A DNA stretch of 64,000 nucleotides from JBFONV01 sp040779335 (GTDB lineage Bacteria; Pseudomonadota; Gammaproteobacteria; Enterobacterales; Alteromonadaceae), in NCBI GenBank assembly GCA_040779335.1, contig JBFONV010000002.1, forward strand, positions 62,001-126,000, given 5' to 3'. The notes beneath the pieces are model-generated. The model was not told the DNA's origin. It saw only the letters and a program-made list of their open reading frames with translations, and ran no database searches. Shown piece by piece: positions 26,436 through 34,895 of this stretch (the stretch's first letter is position 1; every line of letters begins with the position of its first letter). The position numbers and the translations under genes were made by a program.

Positions 26436-28055
26436 TTACACTTTAAAAAGTTTAGTTATTTGTTCTTGCTCTGAGGCCAAAGAAGACAAACTATGACTAA
26501 CTGTAGTCATTTTATCTGAGACTCCAGATGCTTCTTCGGCTCGCTCTTTAATATCTTCAACCTGCGCGACCATTAGCGTAGAAATCTGATGTTGTTCTTC
26601 GGTGGCGACCGCAATTTGACTATTCATATCTGAAATAATATTGACTGTTTCAGTAATAGTAGTAAGGCGTTCACCGGCTTCATTCGCTCGACCTACGCTA
26701 CTCTCCACTTGTTGTTTACTGCTATCCATCTTAGATACAGCCGATTGCGCTGCTTCCTGCAATTGCACTAAAATTTGATTGATTTCTTTGGTCGAATCTT
26801 GAGTGCGTGATGCTAAACTTCTGACTTCATCGGCAACAACAGCGAAACCTCGTCCTTGTTCGCCTGCCCTCGCTGCTTCAATCGCCGCATTTAAAGCAAG
26901 TAAATTCGTTTGGTCAGCAATACTTTTTATAACTTCCAACACTTGATTGACTTGATTAGTATCTTCTTGCAGTTTCAATATAGCGGTAGCTGATTCAGTG
27001 ACATTATCGGCAAGTTCACGAATACCAACAATGGTTTCATTAACAATATGATGCCCTTTTTCTGCCTCTTCATTTGCGTTTCTCGCGGCATCAGCAGCAT
27101 CAGCAGCATTACGAGTAATAGAGGCAACGCTTTGGCTCATCTCATTTACCGAACGCAATGACTGCTCTACAGTATGCATTTGTTGCTCGGCCGTATTTTT
27201 AGACGAATCAGACAACTCATCAATAGTTGAGGCGGTTTCTGCTAAAGGTGTAGCAGTATCAACGATTTGCTTAATAACTTGTTGTAATTTTTCCATGAAA
27301 GAATTAAACCAATAAACGAGATCGCCTATCTCGTCCTGACTAGTAGTTTGAATTCTTACCGTTAAATCTCCGTTTTCTTGTGCAATGCCTTTAAAGGAAT
27401 CGACAACTTTAGCTAGGTTTTGACAAATAGCACTACTAATGGATAACGATACCGTAAACAGCAATATAATAGTGATTAATGCCATAATGATACCAAAAGT
27501 GATGGTTGCTTCAGCCTGTTCATTAACCTGTTCGAAAGCATTGGTAAACGACTTCATTTGATCATTTTGGAAGTTGTTTAAATTCTTCTGCAACTCTAGG
27601 AGTTGCTCAGACATCGCTTTACTGCGCTCTGATAGTGTCGAAAAGTCTGCTGTACCATCAACCATTTGCTGCGACATTTCAAAAGCCAGTTGGTAATAGC
27701 TATCAAACTGTTTTTCTAGCGCTTTAATATCACCAGAGGTTTCGCTATCGAAGCCAGAAGCTAATTTTAAACTTTGCTTAATTTGCGCCGACATACTATT
27801 GGCTTCAACTAATAGATCGGACTCTCCCTGCGTGACCGCATCACTGAGGGTCTTTTTTATTTTATCTAGTAGAACCAGGCTTCTTTCCGATGTTTGCAAC
27901 AAAGGAAAACGAACATTTTGTGCATTATCGAGCAGTTCAACTGCTTTACTGGAGGTATACATACTGGTCGATAGATAAAAGACGAAACCAATAGTGCCTA
28001 CAGCAGGAATTAGAAGGATTTTAAACTTAACGGACAGTTTTCTAAAGAATTCCAT
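26436..28055 (-). CDS. Methyl-accepting chemotaxis protein (4HB type)
   Basis: The 539-residue receptor has a membrane helix (about 10-30), a four-helix-bundle periplasmic domain (about 32-185), a second helix (about 188-208), HAMP (210-265) and a full-length signalling hairpin with SIADQTNLLALNAAIEAARA and RGFAVVADEVRSLA. It would signal ligand state to CheA and CheW. It is the first gene of a minus-strand operon with a histidine kinase, a PstS-like protein and a porin. A clear ribosome site (TTGGAG) precedes the ATG. The ligand is unknown; the neighbours suggest an anion or a complex with the binding protein. Confidence 0.92.
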   Translation of the reverse strand: MEFFRKLSVKFKILLIPAVGTIGFVFYLSTSMYTSSKAVELLDNAQNVRFPLLQTSERSLVLLDKIKKTLSDAVTQGESDLLVEANSMSAQIKQSLKLASGFDSETSGDIKALEKQFDSYYQLAFEMSQQMVDGTADFSTLSERSKAMSEQLLELQKNLNNFQNDQMKSFTNAFEQVNEQAEATITFGIIMALITIILLFTVSLSISSAICQNLAKVVDSFKGIAQENGDLTVRIQTTSQDEIGDLVYWFNSFMEKLQQVIKQIVDTATPLAETASTIDELSDSSKNTAEQQMHTVEQSLRSVNEMSQSVASITRNAADAADAARNANEEAEKGHHIVNETIVGIRELADNVTESATAILKLQEDTNQVNQVLEVIKSIADQTNLLALNAAIEAARAGEQGRGFAVVADEVRSLASRTQDSTKEINQILVQLQEAAQSAVSKMDSSKQQVESSVGRANEAGERLTTITETVNIISDMNSQIAVATEEQHQISTLMVAQVEDIKERAEEASGVSDKMTTVSHSLSSLASEQEQITKLFKV

Positions 28056-28495
28056 TTAAACTCCAATATTATTATGTATTAACAACTAAATTTAAATATA
28101 GACACTTTTTACCAATTTGCGCGTAATCATAAGAAAAGCTTAACAAATTAATCATTATTTATTTCTTATACATTGTAAGGCCCTGCCCATCAACTCATTT
28201 AGAAAGACTCAACATACGTTAATACGCCAATTTAACGCCCCAAATAGCTACATTAGAACGATAATTTTTACTTCCGCTGACAATATATTAATATTAAGCG
28301 TCTAACTTTTTGGTCTCGTTTAATTGCCAATTAAATTATTTTTTTACAAATTATGTAACTTATCCAAGACTATTGCGGCGAAAAAACAGATAATCCATCT
28401 ATGACTAAAAATCGTCGATTGGTAGCACTAACAACCTTAACTAAAATAAGGTTTACATCATACCCAATTGCAACGCCCGACTTCGGAACTATCCC
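28056..28495. other. 440-base divergent intergenic region with a small hairpin
   Basis: This AT-rich region lies between two divergent start codons, so it should hold both promoters. I see no convincing gene. AACCTTA at 28433-28439 is a perfect 7-base inverted repeat with TAAGGTT at 28447-28453, about 40 bases before the YcaO-type gene, and could be an RNA hairpin in its leader. No Pho-box-like repeat is visible near the chemoreceptor gene. Confidence 0.4.
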
Positions 28496-30682
28496 ATGGA
28501 AATCAAAGTAAATTATCTCGATAATCTCAAGATTGAAGCTAAATTTGATGACTTTACTGTTATCGCTGATCAGCCCATTCGCTATAAAGGTGACGGTTCT
28601 GCACCCGGTCCTTTCGACTATTTCTTAGCTTCATCAGCCATGTGCGCCGCATACTTTGTCAAAGTGTATTGCGCCTCTAGAGATATCCCAACTGACGATA
28701 TTCGGCTATCACAAAACAACATTGTGGATCCAGAAGATCGCTACAATCAAGTTTTTCAAATACAGGTCGAACTCCCTGAAAGTATTTCTGAAAAAGATCG
28801 CTTAGGAATTTTACGTTCTATTGACCGTTGTACCGTGAAGAAAGTGGTACAACGAGGACCTGAATTCAAAGTAGACATTGTTGACAGTCTCGATCAAGAT
28901 GCACAAGCGATGTTGATGGTGCATCCTAGTGATGAAGCAAATACCTTTATTTTAGGTAAAGATTTGCCGCTTGAACAAACGATTGAAGATATGACAAATA
29001 TCTTGGCAGAACTAGGCATGAAAATAGAGATTTCTTCTTGGCGCAATATTGTGCCTAATGTCTGGTCATTACATATTCGCGATGCGGCTTCACCAATGTG
29101 TTTTACCAATGGTAAAGGTGCCACAAAAGAAAGTGCACTTTGCTCCGCGTTAGGAGAATTTATTGAGCGCCTAAACTGTAATTTCTTCTATAACGATCAG
29201 TTTCTTGGTCAAGATATAGCGAACAGCGATTTTGTTCATTACCCTAACGAAAAGTGGTTTAAGCTAGAATCAGATGATACTTTGCCTGCGGGTATTTTAG
29301 ATGAGTATTGCCGTGAAATTTACGATCCTGATGGTGAGCTATGCGGTTCCCATCTTATCGACACTAACTCAGGTAATATCGAGCGCGGCATTTGCTCGAT
29401 TCCTTATGTTCGCCATTCCGACGGCGAAACCGTGTATTTTCCGTCAAATTTAATTGAAAACTTATTCCTGAGTAACGGCATGAGCGCTGGTAATAACTTC
29501 AATGAAGCCAAGGTGCAGTGTTTATCAGAAATTTTTGAACGTGCAGTGAAAAGGCAAATTATTGAGCAAGAAATTGTTTTACCCGATGTCCCACACACAG
29601 TACTTGAAAAATATCCCAGTATTTTAGCGGGCATTAAGGGGCTAGAAGAACAAGGCTTTCCGGTACTAGTTAAAGATGCCTCATTAGGAGGACAATTCCC
29701 GGTAATGTGTGTCACTTTGATGAACCCCAAAACCGGTGGTGTATTTGCTTCATTTGGCGCTCATCCAAGTTTTGAAGTAGCACTTGAGCGCAGCCTGACC
29801 GAACTATTACAAGGACGCAGTTTTGAAGGATTAAACGATGTGCCAAAACCGACATTTAATAGCATGGCAGTTTCAGAGCCGGAAAACTTTGTTGAGCATT
29901 TTATTGATTCAACGGGCGTTATTTCTTGGCGCTTTTTTAGTGCGGATCATGACTACGACTTTTGTGAATGGGACTTCTCAGGCACTAATGAACAAGAATC
30001 GGAACAACTTTTCGGCATTTTAAAAGACTTAGGTAAAGAAGTGTATATTGCTGAATTTTCAGACCTTGGCTCAGTATGTCGCATATTGGTACCAGATTAT
30101 TCTGAAGTATATCCAGTAGAAGATCTTATTTGGGATAACACCAACAAAGCGCTCAAATACCGTGAAGATATCTTAAATATTCATTCGCTCGATGATGAAG
30201 CGTTAGCAAATTTAGCTGAGCGCTTAGAAGAGAGTCAGCTTGATAATTACATCGATATTATCACCCTCATAGGTATCGAGTTTGATGAGAATACTGTCTG
30301 GGGACAACTCACTATTCTTGAGCTTAAAATTCTTATTTACCTTGCGTTAGGCGACCAAGAAACAGCCATCGAACTGGTCGAGGCATTTTTACAATACAAC
30401 GATAATACCGTTGAGCGGCGATTATTCTATCAAGCAGTACATACCGTACTTGAAATAGCCTTAAATGACGAACTTGAATTTGAACATTATAGTGACAACC
30501 TCAATAGAATGTTCGGTGCAGACACCATGAAAAATGTTGTCGGTTCAGTAACGGGCGACGTGACATTTTACGGTTTAACTAAAACTAGCATGGCGCTTGA
30601 AGGCTTAGAAAAACATTTACGACTGATCGACAGCTACAAAAAATTGCACAATGCCCGCACGGCAAAAGCAAATTTGTCATAA
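28496..30682 (+). CDS. ycaO: OsmC-YcaO fusion protein
   Basis: The 728-residue protein joins an OsmC-like domain (about 1-140; GPFDYFLASSAMCAAYFVKV, with OsmC-type cysteines at the helix start) to a YcaO domain (about 190-510), then a helical C-terminal part (about 560-720). YcaO motifs include KESALCSALGEFIERLNCN and EAKVQCLSEIFERAVKR, which supply the Glu and Arg residues that bind ATP and magnesium. E. coli YcaO is 586 residues long and helps RimO in methylthiolation of ribosomal protein S12; this one is longer because of the N-terminal OsmC unit. The fusion is known in marine bacteria, so its role is probably housekeeping. The leader is long, and the ribosome site is weak. Confidence 0.9.
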   Translation: MEIKVNYLDNLKIEAKFDDFTVIADQPIRYKGDGSAPGPFDYFLASSAMCAAYFVKVYCASRDIPTDDIRLSQNNIVDPEDRYNQVFQIQVELPESISEKDRLGILRSIDRCTVKKVVQRGPEFKVDIVDSLDQDAQAMLMVHPSDEANTFILGKDLPLEQTIEDMTNILAELGMKIEISSWRNIVPNVWSLHIRDAASPMCFTNGKGATKESALCSALGEFIERLNCNFFYNDQFLGQDIANSDFVHYPNEKWFKLESDDTLPAGILDEYCREIYDPDGELCGSHLIDTNSGNIERGICSIPYVRHSDGETVYFPSNLIENLFLSNGMSAGNNFNEAKVQCLSEIFERAVKRQIIEQEIVLPDVPHTVLEKYPSILAGIKGLEEQGFPVLVKDASLGGQFPVMCVTLMNPKTGGVFASFGAHPSFEVALERSLTELLQGRSFEGLNDVPKPTFNSMAVSEPENFVEHFIDSTGVISWRFFSADHDYDFCEWDFSGTNEQESEQLFGILKDLGKEVYIAEFSDLGSVCRILVPDYSEVYPVEDLIWDNTNKALKYREDILNIHSLDDEALANLAERLEESQLDNYIDIITLIGIEFDENTVWGQLTILELKILIYLALGDQETAIELVEAFLQYNDNTVERRLFYQAVHTVLEIALNDELEFEHYSDNLNRMFGADTMKNVVGSVTGDVTFYGLTKTSMALEGLEKHLRLIDSYKKLHNARTAKANLS

Positions 30683-30700
30683 CAAAGCAAGGCTGTTTAA

Positions 30701-30742
30701 TACCAATCTGGCTAACTGTTTATGCAGATTGGTATTATTTTA
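30701..30742 (+). terminator. First terminator after ycaO, shaped like a dispersed repeat
   Basis: A perfect 10-base stem (TACCAATCTG at 30701-30710 with 30725-30734) and a TTATTTTAT tail begin 18 bases after the stop. In my recollection the sequence with CAGATTGGTATT resembles a common intergenic palindrome of Alteromonadales genomes, so this may be a dispersed repeat acting as terminator. Confidence 0.75.
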
Positions 30743-30753
30743 TCGCTAATACT

Positions 30754-30790
30754 AAAAGGGAAATGACTATTATAGCCATTTCCTTTTTTA
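30754..30790. terminator. Second hairpin terminator after ycaO
   Basis: AAAAGGGAAATG (30754-30765) pairs with 30777-30788 (one G-U), and a run of T follows. On the minus strand there is a similar stem, so it may also end purEK transcripts coming from the right, whose stop is at 30908. Confidence 0.65.
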
Positions 30791-30907
30791 ATATCATCAC
30801 TTCAGCTTTGGATAAGAAATAATGCAAAAGTCGATTAAATAACGACTAGAAGCGTATAACTAATGCGAAGCGAAGTTCCAGTTCAGTCAAATAAAGCAAA
30901 CGTTTCC

Positions 30908-32020
30908 CTAATTTAGCTCATTCATTTGTCTATCAAGACTTTCCTGATTGGCTGCCAAAAAATTAATATGTCCAAGCTTACGCATTGGCCGCACTGATTT
31001 ATTATACCAATAAAGCTTAGATGATTTAGACAAAGCTTCTAACGGTGGTTTATCCGTACCAATCAAGTTAACCATGCCCGCAGATCCTAGTAATTCTGTA
31101 CTACCAAGAACCTGACCACAAAGCGCCCGCACATGATTTTCAAATTGACAGGTTACACTGCCCATTTGTGTCCAATGGCCACTATTGTGAACGCGCGGAG
31201 CTAGTTCATTGACGACTAACTCGTCCCCTTTGATAAAACATTCCATCGCTAAAACACCAACATAATCCAAAGATGTTAATAGCTTTTCCATATAAGCTTG
31301 TGCTAACTGAGTTTGTCTATCGGTGAGTTGTCTTGCAGGAGCAATTGAACTTTTCAATATGCCACTTTCATGAGTGTTTTCTGTTAAGGGGTAATGTGCG
31401 ATTTCACCGTTAACACTTCTTACTGAAATTAATGAAACTTCTTTTTCAAACGGCACCCAAGCCTCAACAATATAATCTTCCAATGCTGGGTTGTTATTAG
31501 CGCTTTCCCTTAGCAATAGATCGAAATCTTCAACGTCTTTTGTCGTCTTCAACTGCCATTGATTTTTACCGTCGTAACCTTCTCGACAAGATTTTACCAC
31601 CATAGGCAGATTTAACTTCTGCATAGCGAGTTGTGCACTGACATTATGCAAATAGGGAGCGGTTGCAATTGATAAATTTTCTAATAATTTTTTCTCGGCA
31701 AGGCGGTGCTGACAAGCTTTAATTGCCTCTATATTAGGGTAGATTTTAACATGCGCTTGCAACGCCACTAATAGCTCACTGTCAACTTGCTCTTTTTCAA
31801 TAGTAATACAATCTAGCTTGCCTAATGCTTGATATAGCGGTTCCAAGCTTGAATCGTTGCGCCAATTTTCGTCTAGGGCAACTACGGTACCTAAACCGTC
31901 AACGCAAGCGGTATCCTGATGGTCATCATCATTGATAAAACTAAATTTTATCCCTAATGGTATGCCCGCTAAAGCAAGCATTCTGGATAACTGACCACAT
32001 CCCACTATGGCGATATGCAT
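30908..32020 (-). CDS. purK: N5-carboxyaminoimidazole ribonucleotide synthase
   Basis: The 370-residue ATP-grasp enzyme makes N5-CAIR from aminoimidazole ribonucleotide, ATP and bicarbonate in purine synthesis. It begins MHIAIVGCGQLSRMLALAG; the usual GGGQL is here GCGQL. It carries the ATP-grasp segment VVKSCREGYDGKNQW and the C-terminal motif VNELAPRVHNSGHW that holds the magnesium and substrate ligands. Its length is normal. The ATG overlaps the purE stop by one base (TAATG), the classic purE-purK coupling. An upstream bicarbonate transporter gene in the same transcript is notable, because bicarbonate is a substrate of PurK. Confidence 0.95.
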   Translation of the reverse strand: MHIAIVGCGQLSRMLALAGIPLGIKFSFINDDDHQDTACVDGLGTVVALDENWRNDSSLEPLYQALGKLDCITIEKEQVDSELLVALQAHVKIYPNIEAIKACQHRLAEKKLLENLSIATAPYLHNVSAQLAMQKLNLPMVVKSCREGYDGKNQWQLKTTKDVEDFDLLLRESANNNPALEDYIVEAWVPFEKEVSLISVRSVNGEIAHYPLTENTHESGILKSSIAPARQLTDRQTQLAQAYMEKLLTSLDYVGVLAMECFIKGDELVVNELAPRVHNSGHWTQMGSVTCQFENHVRALCGQVLGSTELLGSAGMVNLIGTDKPPLEALSKSSKLYWYNKSVRPMRKLGHINFLAANQESLDRQMNELN

Positions 32021-32499
32021 TACTCAACCTCCCAAGGTACTTGCTCGGTTTGTTCTTCACGCCATGTTTTCAGGCGCGAGCGTACATTTTCATTACTGGT
32101 CGCAATGATTTGTGCAGCCATAAGCCCTGCATTAAAAGCACCTGATTCACCAATGGATTGTGTAGCAACAGCGACTCCTTTAGGCATTTGCACAATTGAA
32201 AGCAAACTATCCATCCCTTTAAGATTTTTACTACTTACCGGCACACCAATAACAGGTAACCAAGTAAGAGCGGCCGCCATGCCAGGCAAATGAGCCGCAC
32301 CACCTGCACCAGCAATAACAACGTTATAAGTGTCTTCTGCTGTTTGAGCAAATTCATATAATCGTGCTGGAGTTCTGTGGGCAGAAACAACCATAGCATC
32401 ATAAGGTATCTCTAACTCATCAAGTATACTGGTTGCATATTTCATGACTGGCCAATCGGACTGAGAGCCCATAATAATTGCGACTTTTAACTTATTCAT
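32020..32499 (-). CDS. purE: N5-carboxyaminoimidazole ribonucleotide mutase
   Basis: The 159-residue protein moves the carboxyl group of N5-CAIR to carbon 4. The class I PurE motifs are present: IMGSQSDWPVM near the start, VVSAHRTPARLYEFA, AGAGGAAHLPGMAAAL and VPVSSKNLKGMDSLLSIVQM. I place the start at the ATG at 32499, which has GCAGG seven bases upstream, not at the longer ATG at 32520 that would overlap the transporter gene. With this start the transporter stop lies only 5 bases upstream, so the two are co-translated. Confidence 0.95.
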   Translation of the reverse strand: MNKLKVAIIMGSQSDWPVMKYATSILDELEIPYDAMVVSAHRTPARLYEFAQTAEDTYNVVIAGAGGAAHLPGMAAALTWLPVIGVPVSSKNLKGMDSLLSIVQMPKGVAVATQSIGESGAFNAGLMAAQIIATSNENVRSRLKTWREEQTEQVPWEVE

Positions 32500-32504
32500 A
32501 TTTG

Positions 32505-33464
32505 TTAACCTGCGATCCATTGTGTAATTACTGTGTAAACGGGAATGCCAACCAAGACATTGAAAGGAAAGGTTATTCCTAACGAAGTACTGATTGATAA
32601 ACTATGATTTGCATCTGGCAAGACTACCCGCATAGCTGCAGGAACGGCGATATATGAGGCACTAGCCCCCAACACTCCAATTAAGGTGGCACCACCAACA
32701 GAAAGCCCCATTGCTAAGCCTAAAAAGCAACCGAGCAAGCCGCCAATAATTGGCATAGCAATACCAAACGCTAAAATAAAGCTACCGGCATTTTTAATAT
32801 CTTTTAGTCTACTAGCTGCTACCATTCCCATCTCCAATAAGAACAGCGCTAAGATGCCGCCGAATAATTCGAAAAAGAAAGGCGTGATTTTGGCCATTTT
32901 GTCGCCACCAACAAAACCGATGAGCAAACCACCCACCATTAGCACCATGCCTTGATTGAAAAACATTTCATGAAGTAACTTTTTACGCTCTGCTTTTTCA
33001 ACCTGAACATTCGTTGTCGAAGTTTGTGATGCGCGTTTCGCAAGCAGTATGCCGATAACAATTGCCGGCATTTCAAGTAAAACAACAAAAAGTGGAATGT
33101 ATGCTTCATAGTGAATATTTTGCGCTTCCAAAAATCCGACAGCCACGGCATAAGTGCCGACACTTACCGAACCATAATGCGCAGCAATCGAGGCTGCATC
33201 ATGACGCTTAAGTAAACCGATATAATACAAAATAGGAAAAGCTATCAAGGGCAATAACAAGCCAAATAGCACGATATAAAAGGATTGTGCTAGCAGAGCC
33301 CAAGAGGCATGTTCAGCAAGTGCTACTCCGCCTTTTAAACCAATCGCTATCATTAAAAATAAAATCAGCGATTGGTAAAGTCCTTTAGGAAATTGTATCT
33401 CTGCCCGCACTAAAACAGCAAAAACACCTAACAGAAAAAATGCAATACTAACGTCTATTTGCAT
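32505..33464 (-). CDS. Sodium-dependent bicarbonate transporter (SbtA-like family)
   Basis: The 319-residue membrane protein has about ten hydrophobic segments and the SbtA-like/DUF897 pattern: ALIQFPKG-like start (VRAEIQFPKGLYQSLILFLM), AIGLKGGVALAEH, HYGSVSVGTYAVAVGFLE, VLLEMPAIVIGILLA and LGASASYIAVPAAMR. Family members import bicarbonate with sodium in cyanobacteria and are common in marine bacteria. No SbtB-type PII gene is present. The gene overlaps the small upstream gene by 10 bases and is followed by purE after 5 bases. Supply of bicarbonate to PurK is the simplest reading, but anaplerotic carboxylation elsewhere is possible. Confidence 0.88.
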   Translation of the reverse strand: MQIDVSIAFFLLGVFAVLVRAEIQFPKGLYQSLILFLMIAIGLKGGVALAEHASWALLAQSFYIVLFGLLLPLIAFPILYYIGLLKRHDAASIAAHYGSVSVGTYAVAVGFLEAQNIHYEAYIPLFVVLLEMPAIVIGILLAKRASQTSTTNVQVEKAERKKLLHEMFFNQGMVLMVGGLLIGFVGGDKMAKITPFFFELFGGILALFLLEMGMVAASRLKDIKNAGSFILAFGIAMPIIGGLLGCFLGLAMGLSVGGATLIGVLGASASYIAVPAAMRVVLPDANHSLSISTSLGITFPFNVLVGIPVYTVITQWIAG

Positions 33465-33709
33465 TGAAATTGTCCCGTTGCGTTCTTACTAATGGTATAT
33501 CTGTAGTTTAATGATGAAGCAGGTTGGGCGGTTGGTTTAGCTGATTTAGTTGCTTTAGCATTAAAGCGTTGTATTAAGCTGACTGTAGTCAAAACCCCTC
33601 CTACAATCAGCAAACCAACCCCAGATGCGTCAATTTTCGCGATCATTGCCCCTAATGTGAATACTCCAAGACTAACCCCGATGTTAAATTTAAATTGTCT
33701 ATTTTCCAT
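33455..33709 (-). CDS. Small hypothetical membrane protein upstream of the bicarbonate transporter
   Basis: The 84-residue protein has two hydrophobic segments (FNIGVSLGVFTLGAMIAKID and GVGLLIVGGVLTTVSLIQRF) and a polar C-terminal tail ending GQFQCK. I chose the ATG at 33709 (AAGG ribosome site 7 bases upstream) over the upstream ATG at 33775. It overlaps the transporter start by 10 bases, so the two are coupled; it may be an accessory subunit or regulator of the transporter. I recognise no family. Confidence 0.65.
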   Translation of the reverse strand: MENRQFKFNIGVSLGVFTLGAMIAKIDASGVGLLIVGGVLTTVSLIQRFNAKATKSAKPTAQPASSLNYRYTISKNATGQFQCK

Positions 33710-33789
33710 TGTGTTGCCTTTTTTTATGTGAATAAAAGCGTAAGTATTTTCAGTGGGAGTATTATGGCAAAACAATAAAATAGATAAAA

Positions 33790-33804
33790 ATTGATATTAT
33801 CAAT
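33790..33804. promoter_or_regulatory. Candidate LysR operator for the bicarbonate/purEK unit
   Basis: ATTGATATTATCAAT is a dyad with 7-base perfect arms and fits the T-N11-A pattern of LysR operators. It lies between the divergent LysR gene and the small membrane protein gene, 36 bases from the LysR start. Confidence 0.55.
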
Positions 33805-33839
33805 ATAATAAATAGACAAACATCTATATAGGTTATGTT

Positions 33840-34778
33840 ATGCGATCTCGATTACATGCCCATGTCGGCACAATTAGGCAATTAGAAATATTGCTGGCGG
33901 TTCACGATAAAGGCAGTATTAATGAAGCGGCAAAATCACTATTTTTGACACAGCCCACCGTTTCTATCCAGATGAAAAAATTGGCTGATGCCATGAACGC
34001 GCCGCTCTATAGCGTTTCAAATCGTCGACTAGTGTTTACTGATATAGGTTTAGAATTGGTAAAAACGGCAGTAGAAGTACTTGATAGTTTTGCTCGGCTG
34101 GATATGAAGCTAGGGAATTTTAAAGATTTTAAGTCGGGTACTTTACGACTATCCGTTGTAACAACATCCAAGTATTTTATTCCGCACTTACTCGGTCCTT
34201 TTTGTGAAGAATTTCCAGATATCGACATTCAACTTAATGTTGGTAACCGTGAACAAACCATTGAGAGACTAAAACACGGTATTGATGATTTCTATGTATT
34301 TAGTCACCCCCCTCATGATATTGACAGCCATAGTTTAGAATTCTTAGAAAATCCTTTAGTTGCCATAGCACATCGCGATCATCCTATCGCACAGCAGCAA
34401 GCCCTAAACTTAGAAGATATATGTGATGAACCCTTTTTAATGCGAGAAAAAGGCTCAGGTACTCGGTACGCCATTGAGGAATTTTTGCGCTCTCATCAGG
34501 CAAAAGTTAACGTAAAAATGACCATTGAAAGTAACGAGGCAATCAAGCATTGTGTGATGTCTAAATTAGGTATTTCAATATTATCAGCCCATACCTTAAC
34601 ATTTGGCGAACAAAGCAATTTAGTGCGTCTACCAATAAAAGAACTACCGATTCAGTCAAAATGGTTTTTTGTCTGGTCAAAAAACAAACGACAAACATTA
34701 ATTGCCGATAAGTTTCTGGACCATATCCAAACAAACGGGCGAGAGTTGCTGAAAAAGGAAATTGACACGATGAATTGA
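33840..34778 (+). CDS. LysR family regulator of CbbR type
   Basis: The 312-residue LysR protein has its helix-turn-helix in RQLEILLAVHDKGSINEAAK and FLTQPTVSIQMKKL (residues 12-50). The effector domain spans about 95-300. Its N-terminal sequence and the TRYAIEEFL and SNEAIKHCVMSKLGIS motifs resemble CbbR/CynR-type regulators, which often control carbon-dioxide fixation or bicarbonate genes. It is divergent from the bicarbonate transporter and purEK unit, with an operator-like palindrome between them, so it probably adjusts that unit to bicarbonate or carbon status. The effector is unknown. Confidence 0.9.
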   Translation: MRSRLHAHVGTIRQLEILLAVHDKGSINEAAKSLFLTQPTVSIQMKKLADAMNAPLYSVSNRRLVFTDIGLELVKTAVEVLDSFARLDMKLGNFKDFKSGTLRLSVVTTSKYFIPHLLGPFCEEFPDIDIQLNVGNREQTIERLKHGIDDFYVFSHPPHDIDSHSLEFLENPLVAIAHRDHPIAQQQALNLEDICDEPFLMREKGSGTRYAIEEFLRSHQAKVNVKMTIESNEAIKHCVMSKLGISILSAHTLTFGEQSNLVRLPIKELPIQSKWFFVWSKNKRQTLIADKFLDHIQTNGRELLKKEIDTMN

Positions 34779-34895
34779 CATTGGTCGTATGTATATATTC
34801 AAGTGAATAACGGGGATAGTAGTAAACTGATGTTATTTAGTCATTATTAGATGCAATAACACTCATAGGAGAAACATATTCCCAAATTTTAAATG

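Noticed and set aside
33790..33804. FNR box reading of TTGATATTATCAA
   Set aside because: The spacing between half sites is 3 bases rather than 4, and a LysR operator fits the location better.
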